Below, piece after piece: positions 8,201 through 17,363 of a stretch of DNA of 64,000 nucleotides. The stretch comes from JBKEDC01 sp047975205 (GTDB lineage Bacteria > Bacteroidota > Bacteroidia > Bacteroidales > Prolixibacteraceae). The notes below the pieces were generated by a model that worked only from the letters and a program-made list of their open reading frames with translations, was not told the origin of the DNA and searched no databases. Both the position numbers and the translations under genes were made by a program. Positions within the stretch are counted from its first letter, which is position 1. Every line of letters begins with the position of its first letter. The stretch lies in assembly GCA_047975205.1 (NCBI GenBank), contig JBKEDC010000043.1, positions 1 through 64,000 of the forward strand, written 5' to 3'.

Positions 8201-9331
8201 ATGAACTCATTGTTTCAACGACCATTTACATTCGACCGGGTGGCCCGTATTGTTTTCAGCATAGTGATCATCGGTGGATTGCTCTATCTGGTCACAGTCT
8301 TACGGAATGCGCTGCTTCCTTTCCTGATCGCCTGGCTGCTGGCCTATATGATGCAACCTTTCGTAAAGTTTTTCCAATACAAGCTCAAACTGAAAAGCCG
8401 TATCCTGGCGATCATTGCGGTTATCATTTCCGCTTCGCTGGTGATCGGTCTGGCTGCTGCCCTGGTCGTACCGTCCGTCGCCCAGGAAGCCGACAGGACA
8501 CTGAGCCTGATGCGCACGCATAACCCGGGTGCCGGTCATGTCCCGCTTATTCCCGAGTCGTGGATCGAATATCTTGAAACGAATGTCGATATCAACCAAT
8601 TGATGGAGCTGCTCAGCCGCGAAAACATACAGAATGCGATCAAACAACTGGCGCCGAAGGTGTGGAGCATCCTGTCGAACACCTTCTCCATCCTGTTCAG
8701 CATCACGATCATCTTCGTTATATTATTGTATTTCATATTTATCCTGCTCGATTACGAAAAGATCGCCAACGGCTGGATCGAACTGATCCCCGCCCGCCAG
8801 CGCACCTTTGTGAAAGGGCTGGCCGATGATGTGGAGATGAGTATGAACCGTTATTTCCGCGGGCAGTCGCTGATTGCTTTATGTGTCGGTGTCTTGCTGG
8901 CTATCGGCTTCAAGATCGTAGGGTTCCCGTTGGCCGTTACGCTGGGGCTGTTCATCGGCGTTCTGAACCTGATCCCCTATTTGCAGGCTATCGGCATTAT
9001 CCCGATGATTATCCTCAGCCTGCTTAAATCGGCGGAGACGGGGCAAAACTTCTGGATCATCTTCGGACTGGGTCTGCTGGTGCTCGGGATCGTGCAGTGC
9101 ATACAGGATTTATACCTCACCCCGCGCATCATGGGAAAGGCGATGGGATTAAATCCGGCCATTATCCTTCTTTCGCTCTCCATCTGGGGAACTTTACTGG
9201 GATTTATCGGACTGATCATCGCTCTACCGCTCACGACACTCTGTCTGTCTTATTATAAGCGTTTTATCTTGCTGGAAGAGGATATCATCCCTCCTTCCCC
9301 AGCCGATAATCAACCGCCGGAAGAAAAATAA
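8201..9331 (+). CDS. AI-2E/PerM family membrane protein
   Basis: 376-residue multipass inner-membrane protein of the AI-2E_transport (PerM, YdiK, YhhT) family. I start it at 8201; the open frame extends upstream to 7907, but that part is antisense to dacB and the promoter at 8143-8174 lies inside it. Two N-terminal membrane segments are followed by an extramembrane stretch (about 85-150) and six or so hydrophobic helices, with conserved text such as NLIPYLQAIG and DLYLTPRIMGKAMGLNP. Family members have been linked to AI-2 export or Na+/H+ exchange; the function here is open. It is the last gene of the GC-rich part. Confidence 0.9.
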   Translation: MNSLFQRPFTFDRVARIVFSIVIIGGLLYLVTVLRNALLPFLIAWLLAYMMQPFVKFFQYKLKLKSRILAIIAVIISASLVIGLAAALVVPSVAQEADRTLSLMRTHNPGAGHVPLIPESWIEYLETNVDINQLMELLSRENIQNAIKQLAPKVWSILSNTFSILFSITIIFVILLYFIFILLDYEKIANGWIELIPARQRTFVKGLADDVEMSMNRYFRGQSLIALCVGVLLAIGFKIVGFPLAVTLGLFIGVLNLIPYLQAIGIIPMIILSLLKSAETGQNFWIIFGLGLLVLGIVQCIQDLYLTPRIMGKAMGLNPAIILLSLSIWGTLLGFIGLIIALPLTTLCLSYYKRFILLEEDIIPPSPADNQPPEEK

Positions 9332-9364
9332 TTGCACTTTTTTTGAAAATTTTCGCTCTTGCTA

Positions 9365-9394
9365 TTGCAAATTCAAAAATAAACCCTACCTTTG
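9365..9394 (+). promoter_or_regulatory. Promoter of tRNA-Lys
   Basis: TTG at 9365-9367, 19 bases, then TACCTTTG at 9387-9394, a complete match to the Bacteroidetes consensus. Predicted transcription start is near 9401, about 45 bases before the tRNA. The leader contains a 12-base direct repeat CCGCAATACAGA at 9398-9409 and 9421-9432. Confidence 0.65.
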
Positions 9395-9445
9395 CACCCG
9401 CAATACAGAAGTAAAGCACACCGCAATACAGAGTATGCAAATGAT

Positions 9446-9518
9446 GATTCGCTAGCTCAGCTGGTAGAGCACATCCCTTTTAAGGATGGGGTCCTGGGTT
9501 CGAACCCCAGCTGAGTCA
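9446..9518 (+). tRNA. tRNA-Lys (anticodon UUU), apparently a hybrid of two genes
   Basis: 73-base tRNA with intact D stem (GCTC/GAGC), anticodon stem CATCC/GGATG with loop CTTTTAA (anticodon TTT at 9479-9481) and T arm CTGGG-TTCGAAC-CCCAG. CCA is not encoded. The acceptor stem is poor: 5' GATTCGC against 3' CTGAGTC gives four Watson-Crick pairs, two G-U pairs and a C-C mismatch next to the junction. Each half would pair perfectly with a different partner strand. The GC-rich to AT-rich change of the window coincides with this gene. The tRNA call is firm; whether this exact molecule exists in a cell is doubtful. Confidence 0.88.
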
Positions 9519-9566
9519 CACAAAAAAGCCTTTACAAAGAACATCTTTGTAAAGGCTTTTTTGTGT
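9519..9566 (+). terminator. Strong intrinsic terminator after tRNA-Lys
   Basis: A perfect inverted repeat of about 21 pairs (core AAAAAAGCCTTTACAAAG, five-base loop, then its complement) ending in six Ts starts directly after the tRNA. The A/T-rich arms mean it could also act on minus-strand transcripts. Confidence 0.85.
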
Positions 9567-9689
9567 GGTATACCTATGCAGCTCTAAAGTACATTACTAA
9601 ATAAATCATTTTCATCAATATTAAATAAATCAAATTGATGATATTCTCTCACAAAAAGTGTAACTTTCAGAACTAAAAACTCATATATC

Positions 9690-11300
9690 ATGCTTACAAA
9701 TCTGAATATTCCTTTATTAAATATCGCATTAGTCGGTAGTGAAATCTCATGGGGACATGTAGCCTTTGCTGCAATACCGGTTCTCTTACTCATAATCCTA
9801 ATGGGATTCCTTAAAATGGCAGGAGATAAAAGTGCCTTGATAACTTTAGTCACGACAACAGTATTAGCATTGTCTGCTTTTAATTTTCCTATAACGGATA
9901 TTGGTCTTTCCTTTGTTTATGGAGTTCTGAAAGCTATCTTCCCTATTTTAATCATCATAGTTATGGCTATATTCAGCTATAATGTATTGGTAAAAACAGG
10001 AAAAATGGAGATTCTGAAAGAGCAGTTCTCATCAATATCTTCAGACAAATGCATTCAAGTATTATTGCTTACTTGGGGATTTGGTGGACTGCTCGAAGGT
10101 ATGGCCGGTTTTGGAACGGCTGTGGCTATTCCGGCCGCAATATTAATTAGTCTCGGATTTAAGCCCATATTTTCAGCAGTAGCAAGCCTCATAGCTAACA
10201 GTGTTGCAACCGGATTCGGAGCAGTTGGAACTCCGGTGAAAGTGCTTGCCGAGCAAGCAGGAGTAACAGATATACAAACACTGAGCACTCAAGTCGTGCT
10301 ACAGCTGTCTCCTTTAATGATTCTTATACCATTCGTTTTAGTGTTTATGACCGACCCAAGAATCAAATCCTTACCAAAGCATATACTCCTGAGTGTAATC
10401 GTTGGAATAGTATCTCTTGCAGTTCAGTATATGGCAGCCCGATATATAGGAGCAGAAACGCCCGCTATTTTAGGTAGTATTGCTTCTATCATAACAATCA
10501 TTATTTATGCGAAGTTAACAGCTACAAAAGAAGATAAAGAGTTGAAGTCTAAATTTCCGAAAAGGAGCATTAAAGAAATAATGAATGCATGGAGTGTTTA
10601 CTTCTTTATTCTGGTTCTAGTAATATTGACAAGTCCACTCCTACCTTTGAGAGAAATTTTAGCTCCTTTGTCAACAGTAACATTATTTAGCCAAAATGTA
10701 TTTGATGTTGTAACGCAAACTAACATTTTACGAACCATTAAAGTTTCATGGCTGACTGATGCCGGGGTATTGCTATTCTTAGGCTCTATTTTAGGAGGAT
10801 TGCTTCAAGGAGCAAAGATGAGTGAGCTCATTAAACTTTTGGGAACTGTGATAAAGCAGCAACGTAAAACAATAGTGACTGTTTGTTCACTAATTACATT
10901 GTCTTCTATAATGGACTTTTCCGGAATGATCTCTCAGTTAGGATTAGCATTGGCTATAACAACAGGATCACTTTATTCGTTGTTTGCACCATCGATAGGC
11001 TGCTTAGGAACATTTCTAACGGGTAGCGATACCTCTTCAAATATACTATTTGGAAAATTACAAGCTTCAGTAGGGCAAGCCACAGGAGTAGATACAAGTT
11101 GGTTGGCAGCAGCGAATACTGCAGGAGCTACAGGTGGAAAAATTATTTCGCCACAGAGTATAGCCATAGCTACATCTGCTTGCGGATTACAGGGCAAAGA
11201 GGGAGAAATCATGAAAAAGGCATTACCCTATGCTTTAGCATACATTATAATTTGTGGTCTAATGGTGTATTTCGCATCTAAAATGATTGAAGTAATTTAA
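9690..11300 (+). CDS. lctP: L-lactate permease (LctP family)
   Basis: 536-residue, very hydrophobic inner-membrane protein with about 12-14 membrane segments, matching the usual length (530-560) of LctP/LldP lactate:H+ symporters. Recognisable family text includes GFGGLLEGMAGFGTAVAIPAA near residues 130-150, GFGAVGTPVKVL near 175, and GCLGTFLTGSDTSSNILFG with NTAGATGGKIISPQSIA in the last third. The lutABC genes lie directly downstream on the same strand, so the four genes make a lactate import and oxidation unit. This is the first gene of the AT-rich part. An 8-base inverted repeat at 9612-9641 could be its operator. Confidence 0.95.
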   Translation: MLTNLNIPLLNIALVGSEISWGHVAFAAIPVLLLIILMGFLKMAGDKSALITLVTTTVLALSAFNFPITDIGLSFVYGVLKAIFPILIIIVMAIFSYNVLVKTGKMEILKEQFSSISSDKCIQVLLLTWGFGGLLEGMAGFGTAVAIPAAILISLGFKPIFSAVASLIANSVATGFGAVGTPVKVLAEQAGVTDIQTLSTQVVLQLSPLMILIPFVLVFMTDPRIKSLPKHILLSVIVGIVSLAVQYMAARYIGAETPAILGSIASIITIIIYAKLTATKEDKELKSKFPKRSIKEIMNAWSVYFFILVLVILTSPLLPLREILAPLSTVTLFSQNVFDVVTQTNILRTIKVSWLTDAGVLLFLGSILGGLLQGAKMSELIKLLGTVIKQQRKTIVTVCSLITLSSIMDFSGMISQLGLALAITTGSLYSLFAPSIGCLGTFLTGSDTSSNILFGKLQASVGQATGVDTSWLAAANTAGATGGKIISPQSIAIATSACGLQGKEGEIMKKALPYALAYIIICGLMVYFASKMIEVI

Positions 11301-11418
11301 TTATTGCTTTACTTGCAACAAGATTGAGAAAATGAGCTGATTAAGCCATAAATTTTCTCTCAAAAAGCGAATGCACAAGTCTTTACAAATTAAAGACGGT
11401 TTAAAATAATATATAGAA

Positions 11419-12159
11419 ATGAAAGTCGGACTATTTATTCCATGTTATGTAAATGCGGTATTTCCGGAAGTAGGAGTAGCGTGTTACAAATTACTTGACT
11501 CATTGGGAGTAGAAGTTGACTATCCGCTTAACCAAACTTGTTGCGGACAGCCGATGGCAAATGCAGGATTTGAAGATGGAGCTATTCCTTTAGCCAAGCA
11601 ATTTGAAAAATTATTTAACAAGTACGAGTATATTGTTGCTCCATCGGCAAGCTGCTCAGTGTTTGTGAAAGAAAATTACCCCAAAATTTTAAATAAAGAA
11701 GATCATCTCTGTCAAACGAGTGGGAAAATTTATGACATCTGTGAGTTCTTGCATGATATATTAAAAGTAGATAAGCTTCCCGGCAAGTTCCCCCATAAAG
11801 TGAGTGTTCACAATAGCTGTCATGGAGTAAGAGAATTACACTTATCATCAGCAAGCGAGTTGATGGAGCCTGAGTATTCTAAAATTAAATCTCTCTTATC
11901 TTTAGTGGAGGGAATAGAAGTGCTAGAACCGGATAAAGTAGATGAATGCTGTGGTTTTGGAGGAATGTTTGCCATTGAAGAGCCTGCCGTGTCTGTATGT
12001 ATGGGACAAGACAAAGTGAAAAATCATATGAATACCGGGGCTGAATACATCACCGGAGCAGACAATTCATGCTTGATGCATATGCAAGGAGTTGTTAACC
12101 GCGAGGAACTACCAATTAAGTTTATTCATGTTGTTCAAATTTTAGCTGCAGGATTATGA
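11419..12159 (+). CDS. lutA: Lactate utilization protein LutA (Fe-S, CCG domains)
   Basis: 246-residue cytoplasmic subunit of the LutABC L-lactate dehydrogenase complex, related to LldE and GlpC. It has the two cysteine-rich CCG domains of the family: CCGQPMANAGFEDGA near residue 42 and DECCGFGGMFAI near 177, plus the conserved HNSCHGVREL segment. These bind an iron-sulfur or related cluster and transfer electrons from lactate. It follows lctP after 118 bases, which hold an 8-base inverted repeat (11326-11333 with 11352-11359), and overlaps lutB by four bases. Confidence 0.95.
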   Translation: MKVGLFIPCYVNAVFPEVGVACYKLLDSLGVEVDYPLNQTCCGQPMANAGFEDGAIPLAKQFEKLFNKYEYIVAPSASCSVFVKENYPKILNKEDHLCQTSGKIYDICEFLHDILKVDKLPGKFPHKVSVHNSCHGVRELHLSSASELMEPEYSKIKSLLSLVEGIEVLEPDKVDECCGFGGMFAIEEPAVSVCMGQDKVKNHMNTGAEYITGADNSCLMHMQGVVNREELPIKFIHVVQILAAGL

Positions 12160-13535
12160 GTACAAAACATGCAGAAGCTGCAAGTCGCTTCATATCAAAT
12201 AAAGAAAGAGAAACATGGCACAACGAAACGCTCTGGCTTGTAAGAAAGAAAAGAGATAATATAACCAAAAACATTCCAGAATGGGAGAATCTGAGAGAAT
12301 TATCCAGTAAAATAAAAATGCATACCATTACTCATTTGGATAAGTATGCCGAGCAATTTGCAAAAAATGCCGAAGCAAATGGAGTAATCGTACATTGGGC
12401 AAAAGATGCAAAAGAACATAACCAAATCGTACATAATATACTAGCCGAACACAATGCAAAAAAGCTAGTCAAAAGTAAGTCGATGCTTACAGAAGAATGC
12501 CATCTTGCTCCGTATTTAATTGAGAAAGGGATAGATGTTGTTGAGAGCGATTTGGGAGAACGTATTCTTCAGCTTGATAATCAGCCACCAAGCCACATTG
12601 TAATGCCGGCCATACATATGACTCGTCAGGAAGTTGGAGCACTTTTTGAAGAAAAGCTCGGAACTGAAAAAGAAAATAGTGACCCAACCTATCTGACACG
12701 TGCGGCCCGCAAACATCTTCGGAATGAATTCATGACAGCTGATGCAGCCATGACCGGGTGTAACTTCGGTATTGCGGAAACCGGTGATGTTGTAGTATGT
12801 ACAAATGAAGGTAATGCCGATATGGGAACATCTCTACCAAAGGTACACATTGTATCTATGGGATTAGAGAAGATTATTCCGAATCATAAGGCCTTAGGTG
12901 TCTATTCTCGGCTACTTGCTCGTTCAGCAACAGGACAACCGGTTACAGCATATATGTCTCACTTCCGCAAACCTCGTGAAGGCTGCGAAATGCATATAGT
13001 CATTGTTGATAATGGACGGAGTAGCATCTTAAGTAGTCCGGATCATATGCTATCTCTAAAATGTATTCGTTGTGGAGCTTGTATGAATACTTGTCCGGTG
13101 TATCGCCGAAGTGGAGGATATTCTTATACGTATTTTATACCGGGTCCTATCGGCATTAATCTCGGTATGCTAAAAAATCCGGAAGTATATTCTGATAATG
13201 TTTCAGCTTGCTCTCTGTGTTTTTCTTGTAACAATGTGTGTCCGGCAAAAATAGATCTTGCCGATCAAATATATAAATGGAGACAAGGTCTAGATGCTAT
13301 TGGGAAAGCTGATCCAATGAAAAAAATGATGTCAGGTGGAATGAAATTCTTATTTACACATCCCGGTTTATATAAGGCTGCCATAAATATGGCTCCGCTT
13401 GTAAACAGCATGCCTCGCTTTATGCTATATAATGGATTAAATGCTTGGGGAAAAGGACGAGAATTACCGCACTTTGCCAAAGAATCGTTTACTTCTATGT
13501 GGAAAAAGGGGAAAGTGCAAAAAAATAAAAAGTAA
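12156..13535 (+). CDS. lutB: Lactate utilization protein LutB (LUD plus ferredoxin domains)
   Basis: 459-residue iron-sulfur subunit of the LutABC complex. The N-terminal LUD domain (about 55-290) carries the GCNFGIAETGDVV segment. Two [4Fe-4S] motifs follow: CIRCGACMNTCPVYRRSGG and CSLCFSCNNVCPAKIDL. A C-terminal tail of about 90 residues resembles the LutB_C region. Start ATG overlaps the lutA stop (ATGA at 12156-12159), implying coupled translation. Length is near the usual 460-480 of the family. Confidence 0.96.
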   Translation: MSTKHAEAASRFISNKERETWHNETLWLVRKKRDNITKNIPEWENLRELSSKIKMHTITHLDKYAEQFAKNAEANGVIVHWAKDAKEHNQIVHNILAEHNAKKLVKSKSMLTEECHLAPYLIEKGIDVVESDLGERILQLDNQPPSHIVMPAIHMTRQEVGALFEEKLGTEKENSDPTYLTRAARKHLRNEFMTADAAMTGCNFGIAETGDVVVCTNEGNADMGTSLPKVHIVSMGLEKIIPNHKALGVYSRLLARSATGQPVTAYMSHFRKPREGCEMHIVIVDNGRSSILSSPDHMLSLKCIRCGACMNTCPVYRRSGGYSYTYFIPGPIGINLGMLKNPEVYSDNVSACSLCFSCNNVCPAKIDLADQIYKWRQGLDAIGKADPMKKMMSGGMKFLFTHPGLYKAAINMAPLVNSMPRFMLYNGLNAWGKGRELPHFAKESFTSMWKKGKVQKNKK

Positions 13536-13571
13536 GTCTCTGTCGTAAGTAAATCTAAAAAATAAAAAACT

Positions 13572-14153
13572 ATGAGTAGTAAAAATGATATATTGAATAA
13601 CGTCAATCGGCATATTTCAACTCGATACGACATGCCCGACCTTGACCATATTACAGGGATAGAATACGAAGATAAACTCGAGAAGTTTATGCAAATGTGT
13701 AAAGCAGTTGGAGGGGAAGCTCGAATACTTAGACCGGAAGAAGATGTCAATGAGGTAATTAAATCATTATACCCTGATACAAAAGTAATTGCATCCAATA
13801 TACCGGAAATAAATATAGCTACAGTAAATCCTGATGATATAGACGATCCACATAAACTAGATGGTACTGATTTGGGAATAGTTAGGGGTGAATTAGGCGT
13901 TGCCGAAAATGCATGCGTGTGGATTCCTCAAAATATCCGACAGAAAGTCGTTTACTTTATTTCCGAATATCTCGTGATATTATTAGACCAAAATCTTATT
14001 GTTAATAATATGCATGAAGCCTACAATCAAATTGAGTTTAATGATTATGGTTTTGGTGTATTTATTTCCGGGCCTTCCAAAACAGCAGACATAGAGCAGG
14101 CCTTGGTAGTAGGAGCTCATGGAGCTAAAGGTGTAATGATTCTTTTAACGTAG
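13572..14153 (+). CDS. lutC: Lactate utilization protein LutC (LUD domain)
   Basis: 193-residue LUD-domain subunit, third component of the LutABC L-lactate oxidation complex. The typical family ending is present (FGVFISGPSKTADIEQALV followed by GAHGAKGVMILLT), as is the LGIVRGELGVAENACVWIP segment. The gene starts 36 bases after lutB and is followed by a terminator at 14181-14218, closing the lctP-lutABC operon. Confidence 0.94.
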   Translation: MSSKNDILNNVNRHISTRYDMPDLDHITGIEYEDKLEKFMQMCKAVGGEARILRPEEDVNEVIKSLYPDTKVIASNIPEINIATVNPDDIDDPHKLDGTDLGIVRGELGVAENACVWIPQNIRQKVVYFISEYLVILLDQNLIVNNMHEAYNQIEFNDYGFGVFISGPSKTADIEQALVVGAHGAKGVMILLT

Positions 14154-14180
14154 GGAATATTTCCCATTTACCCAAGAATA

Positions 14181-14218
14181 AAAAAGCCAATTAATCAAAC
14201 TAGGTTAATTGGCTTTTT
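14181..14218 (+). terminator. Intrinsic terminator of the lactate operon
   Basis: Arms AAAAAGCCAATTAA (14181-14194) and TTAATTGGCTTTTT (14205-14218) pair perfectly over 14 positions with a ten-base loop and end in a T tract. From here to 14383 I see no gene. Confidence 0.85.
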
Positions 14219-14383
14219 GTTATAAAACTCGCTGAGCTTCTAAATTAATGTATTCTCCCAAAGCAATTTCTAGAATTCAATTGAAGAATTTTTCCTTCCA
14301 CAAGTTCCTTGATATAGTTTGCAAAAGGAAAGATTAAAAATATAAAGGATATTTATAATCAATACTATTTCACATAGCAACTA

Positions 14384-15796
14384 TTACAGATGAGCATTAA
14401 TTAACTTCTTTAGTTCATCTGCAGAAGAAGGTCGAGGTGCATTCGTTGAAATAACATTACCATCTTTACCTACTAACAAAAATCTAGGGATAGCATTGAT
14501 ACCGTAAGCCTTTGCCAAATCACTTTGAAAAGCTTCTTTTGCATGAAGTTGAACACCTCCCAAGTTATGATTTTTCACAAAAGATTTCCATTTTTCTATA
14601 TCCTTGTCGTTATCAAAAGAAACAGTTACAAAAGCAATATTCTTACCATGATATTCTTTTTCAATCTTTGCTAAATGAGGAAGTTGTTGCTTACATGGCG
14701 AGCACCAAGTAGCCCAGCAATCAATATATATCAATTTCCCTTTAAAATCAGAAATGGAATACATCTTTCCATTTACATCAGGATAAGTAAAATCAACAAT
14801 CGGACTCCCCTCACTGTTGTTAGCTTGTAAATATGCACGCTTTTCTTCTACACGTTTTTTCTGATCGGTTGAAAGAATATATTTTTTGTTCTCATCATAA
14901 AAATTCAGAAATGTTGAATATGAAGTTTGCCTTCTGAGGCTTTGCAATAAATATTCTCCAATGATAGTATCATTCTGAATTAGCTCTTTATATACATCAG
15001 GATTCATTTCTTTGTTATTCATCATTTGATGCATCATCAAAAGCTCATTTATCATTGATACTCCAAACGGATATTTCAACAAACTTGTGTTCTTAGTTAG
15101 GCTTTTCACATCTATTTCATGATAAGGTTGAGGAAAGTCTCCTGCCTGTGCATGTGCCATTCTTGGTTGGAAATGGAAAAGCATAAGCATACGAGCATAA
15201 TCTAACTTGCGTATATTCGGAAATTCTTTATCAAACAAAGGATTCTTTGTTTTCTTTTCCTTATAGGCTTTTACCTCCTTATCTACTTCTATTACTTTGG
15301 GAAAAAAGTCCACATAGGTAGACTTCATTTTACTTCCAGGATAAGGTTTATAATAAACTTTATCTAGAGTGTTCATTACTTCATGCCATCTTTCAACTTC
15401 TAAATTCTCTTTTGTATTCTTACCCATTAAATTATAGGTAGAATCATTAACTTCTATATTTAACTGGTCGCCCGGTTTGAAATAAAAAACAAACTGATGG
15501 CGATTAAACTGCATCCGATTCTTCACTTCTGCAGCTCCCACAGCATAGAAACCCTCTTTTTTAATTGGCACTGCAAGAGCAAAGCTACCATCCTCCTGAA
15601 TAGACGAAGCTGCTAAAGGTTCAATTCTTCCATCTACAATCTCGAAGAACTCAATCTTATTATCCCACTTGCGTGTCCATTTGCCATTAACTTTAGCTAA
15701 ACCATCATTATTTTGCCCTGATTGATTGTTGCATGCTGCTAACAATACCGAAAAGGCCAAGGCAAACAGGCTGAAAAATATTTTTATTCTACTCAT
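14384..15796 (-). CDS. TlpA-like thioredoxin lipoprotein (copy 1)
   Basis: 470-residue lipoprotein with lipobox LLAAC near residues 18-22, so anchored in a membrane and facing the periplasm or surface. Residues about 35-300 form a Bacteroidetes-specific N-terminal region (DUF4369-like start, then a helical part). The C-terminal 130 residues are a TlpA/AhpC-type thioredoxin fold with active-site WCSPC (Cys365, Cys368) and the cis-Pro segment AIPRF (Pro437). Expected role: reduction or exchange of disulfides. It lies at the 3' end of the minus-strand SusC/SusD locus, 103 bases after a close paralogue of identical length. Confidence 0.9.
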   Translation of the reverse strand: MSRIKIFFSLFALAFSVLLAACNNQSGQNNDGLAKVNGKWTRKWDNKIEFFEIVDGRIEPLAASSIQEDGSFALAVPIKKEGFYAVGAAEVKNRMQFNRHQFVFYFKPGDQLNIEVNDSTYNLMGKNTKENLEVERWHEVMNTLDKVYYKPYPGSKMKSTYVDFFPKVIEVDKEVKAYKEKKTKNPLFDKEFPNIRKLDYARMLMLFHFQPRMAHAQAGDFPQPYHEIDVKSLTKNTSLLKYPFGVSMINELLMMHQMMNNKEMNPDVYKELIQNDTIIGEYLLQSLRRQTSYSTFLNFYDENKKYILSTDQKKRVEEKRAYLQANNSEGSPIVDFTYPDVNGKMYSISDFKGKLIYIDCWATWCSPCKQQLPHLAKIEKEYHGKNIAFVTVSFDNDKDIEKWKSFVKNHNLGGVQLHAKEAFQSDLAKAYGINAIPRFLLVGKDGNVISTNAPRPSSADELKKLINAHL

Positions 15797-15899
15797 TTCT
15801 TAAAATTACAAATAACTTTTTTAACTCTAACAATATCAATTATGGCTCTACATAATTATCTATACTATCCTCATAATAAGAGCCGAAAGCAACTAACGG

Positions 15900-17312
15900 C
15901 TACAAATGAGCATTAATTAATTTCTTTAGTTCATCTGCAGAAGAAGGTCGAGGTGCATTTGTTGAAATAACATTACCATCTTTACCTACTAACAAAAACC
16001 TAGGAATAGCATTGATACCGTAGGCTTTTGCCAAATCACTTTGAAAAGCTCCTTTTGCATGAAGCTGAACACCTCCCAGTTTATTATCTTTCACAAAAGA
16101 TTTCCATTTCTCTATATCCTTGTCGTTATCAAAAGAAACCGCTACAAAAGCGATATTCTTACCTTGATATTCTTCCTCAATCTTTGCCAAATGAGGAAGT
16201 TGTTGTTTACATGGTGAACACCATGTAGCCCAACAATCAATATATACCAATTTCCCTTTAAAATCAGAAATGGAATGCATCTTTCCATTCACATCAGGAT
16301 AAGTAAAATCAACAATCGGACTTCCTTCACTACTGTTTTCCTGCAAATAAGCGCGCTTTTCTTCTATACGTTTCTTTTGATCAGCCGAAAGAAAATATTT
16401 TTTGTTCTTATCATAAAAATTCAGAAATGTTGAATATGACGTTTGTCTTCGAAGATCCTGAATCAAATACTCTCCTATTATCGTATCGTTTTGTAGTAAC
16501 TCTTTATATGCCTCAGGATTGAACTTTTGATTATTGAGGGTTTGATGCATCATCATCAGGTGATTAATCATAACTGCTCCCAAAGGATACTTTAATAGTT
16601 TTGTAGTCTTAGTCAAATCTTTTACATCAATCTCATGATAAGGCTGAGGATAATCTTCGGCTTGAGCATGTGCCATTCTTGGCTGAAAATGGAATAACAT
16701 TATCATGTAAGCATAATCTATTTTACGCATATCTGGAAATTCTATGTCAAATATCGGATTTTTCGTTTTCTTCTCCTTATAGGCTTTCACTTCCTTATCT
16801 ACTTCCATTACTTTAGGAAAAAAATCCACATAAGTAGATTGCAATTTACTTCCATGGAAAGGTTTGAAATAAACCTTATCCAAAGTATTCATTACTTTAT
16901 GCCATCTTTCAATTTCTAAGTTCTCTTTTGTGTTCTTACCCACCAAATAGTATGTAGAATCATTCACTTCTATATTTAACTGATCACCTGGCTTAAAATA
17001 AAAAATAAACTGATGACGATTAAACTGCATTCGACCTTTCACATCCTCTGCCCCTACAGTATAAAAGCCCTCTTTTTTAATTGGTACGGCAAGACCAAAA
17101 CTACCATCTTCTTGAATAGATGAAGCTGCCAAAGGTTTAGTCCTTCCATCCACAATCTCAAAAAATTCAATTTTTTTGTCCCATTTACGCATCCATTTAC
17201 CATTAACTTTGGCTAATCCATCATTACTCTGTTCCGATTGATTTCCACATGCTGATAACAGTGCTCCAACACTAAACACACATAGGTAAAGGAATACTCT
17301 TACTCTATTCAT
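15900..17312 (-). CDS. TlpA-like thioredoxin lipoprotein (copy 2)
   Basis: 470-residue tandem paralogue of the gene at 14384-15796, with the same architecture: lipobox SVGALLSAC near the N-terminus, DUF4369-like N-terminal region, and a C-terminal thioredoxin domain with WCSPC and AIPRF. The last 49 residues (from AFQSDLAK) are identical to copy 1, whereas the signal peptide and the region around residues 120-290 carry many substitutions. It follows the aspartyl-protease-like gene after 51 bases and is probably cotranscribed with it. Confidence 0.9.
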   Translation of the reverse strand: MNRVRVFLYLCVFSVGALLSACGNQSEQSNDGLAKVNGKWMRKWDKKIEFFEIVDGRTKPLAASSIQEDGSFGLAVPIKKEGFYTVGAEDVKGRMQFNRHQFIFYFKPGDQLNIEVNDSTYYLVGKNTKENLEIERWHKVMNTLDKVYFKPFHGSKLQSTYVDFFPKVMEVDKEVKAYKEKKTKNPIFDIEFPDMRKIDYAYMIMLFHFQPRMAHAQAEDYPQPYHEIDVKDLTKTTKLLKYPLGAVMINHLMMMHQTLNNQKFNPEAYKELLQNDTIIGEYLIQDLRRQTSYSTFLNFYDKNKKYFLSADQKKRIEEKRAYLQENSSEGSPIVDFTYPDVNGKMHSISDFKGKLVYIDCWATWCSPCKQQLPHLAKIEEEYQGKNIAFVAVSFDNDKDIEKWKSFVKDNKLGGVQLHAKGAFQSDLAKAYGINAIPRFLLVGKDGNVISTNAPRPSSADELKKLINAHL

Positions 17313-17363
17313 TTCTTAAAATTTTAAATGCTATTTTCTTTTTTATTTTATCAGTATAACTCT

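Noticed and set aside
9446..9566. Mobile-element attachment site at the tRNA-Lys 3' end
   Set aside because: No integrase and no repeated tRNA 3' end was found nearby, and core genes follow; a hybrid assembly join explains the data better. An att site far outside the window cannot be excluded.
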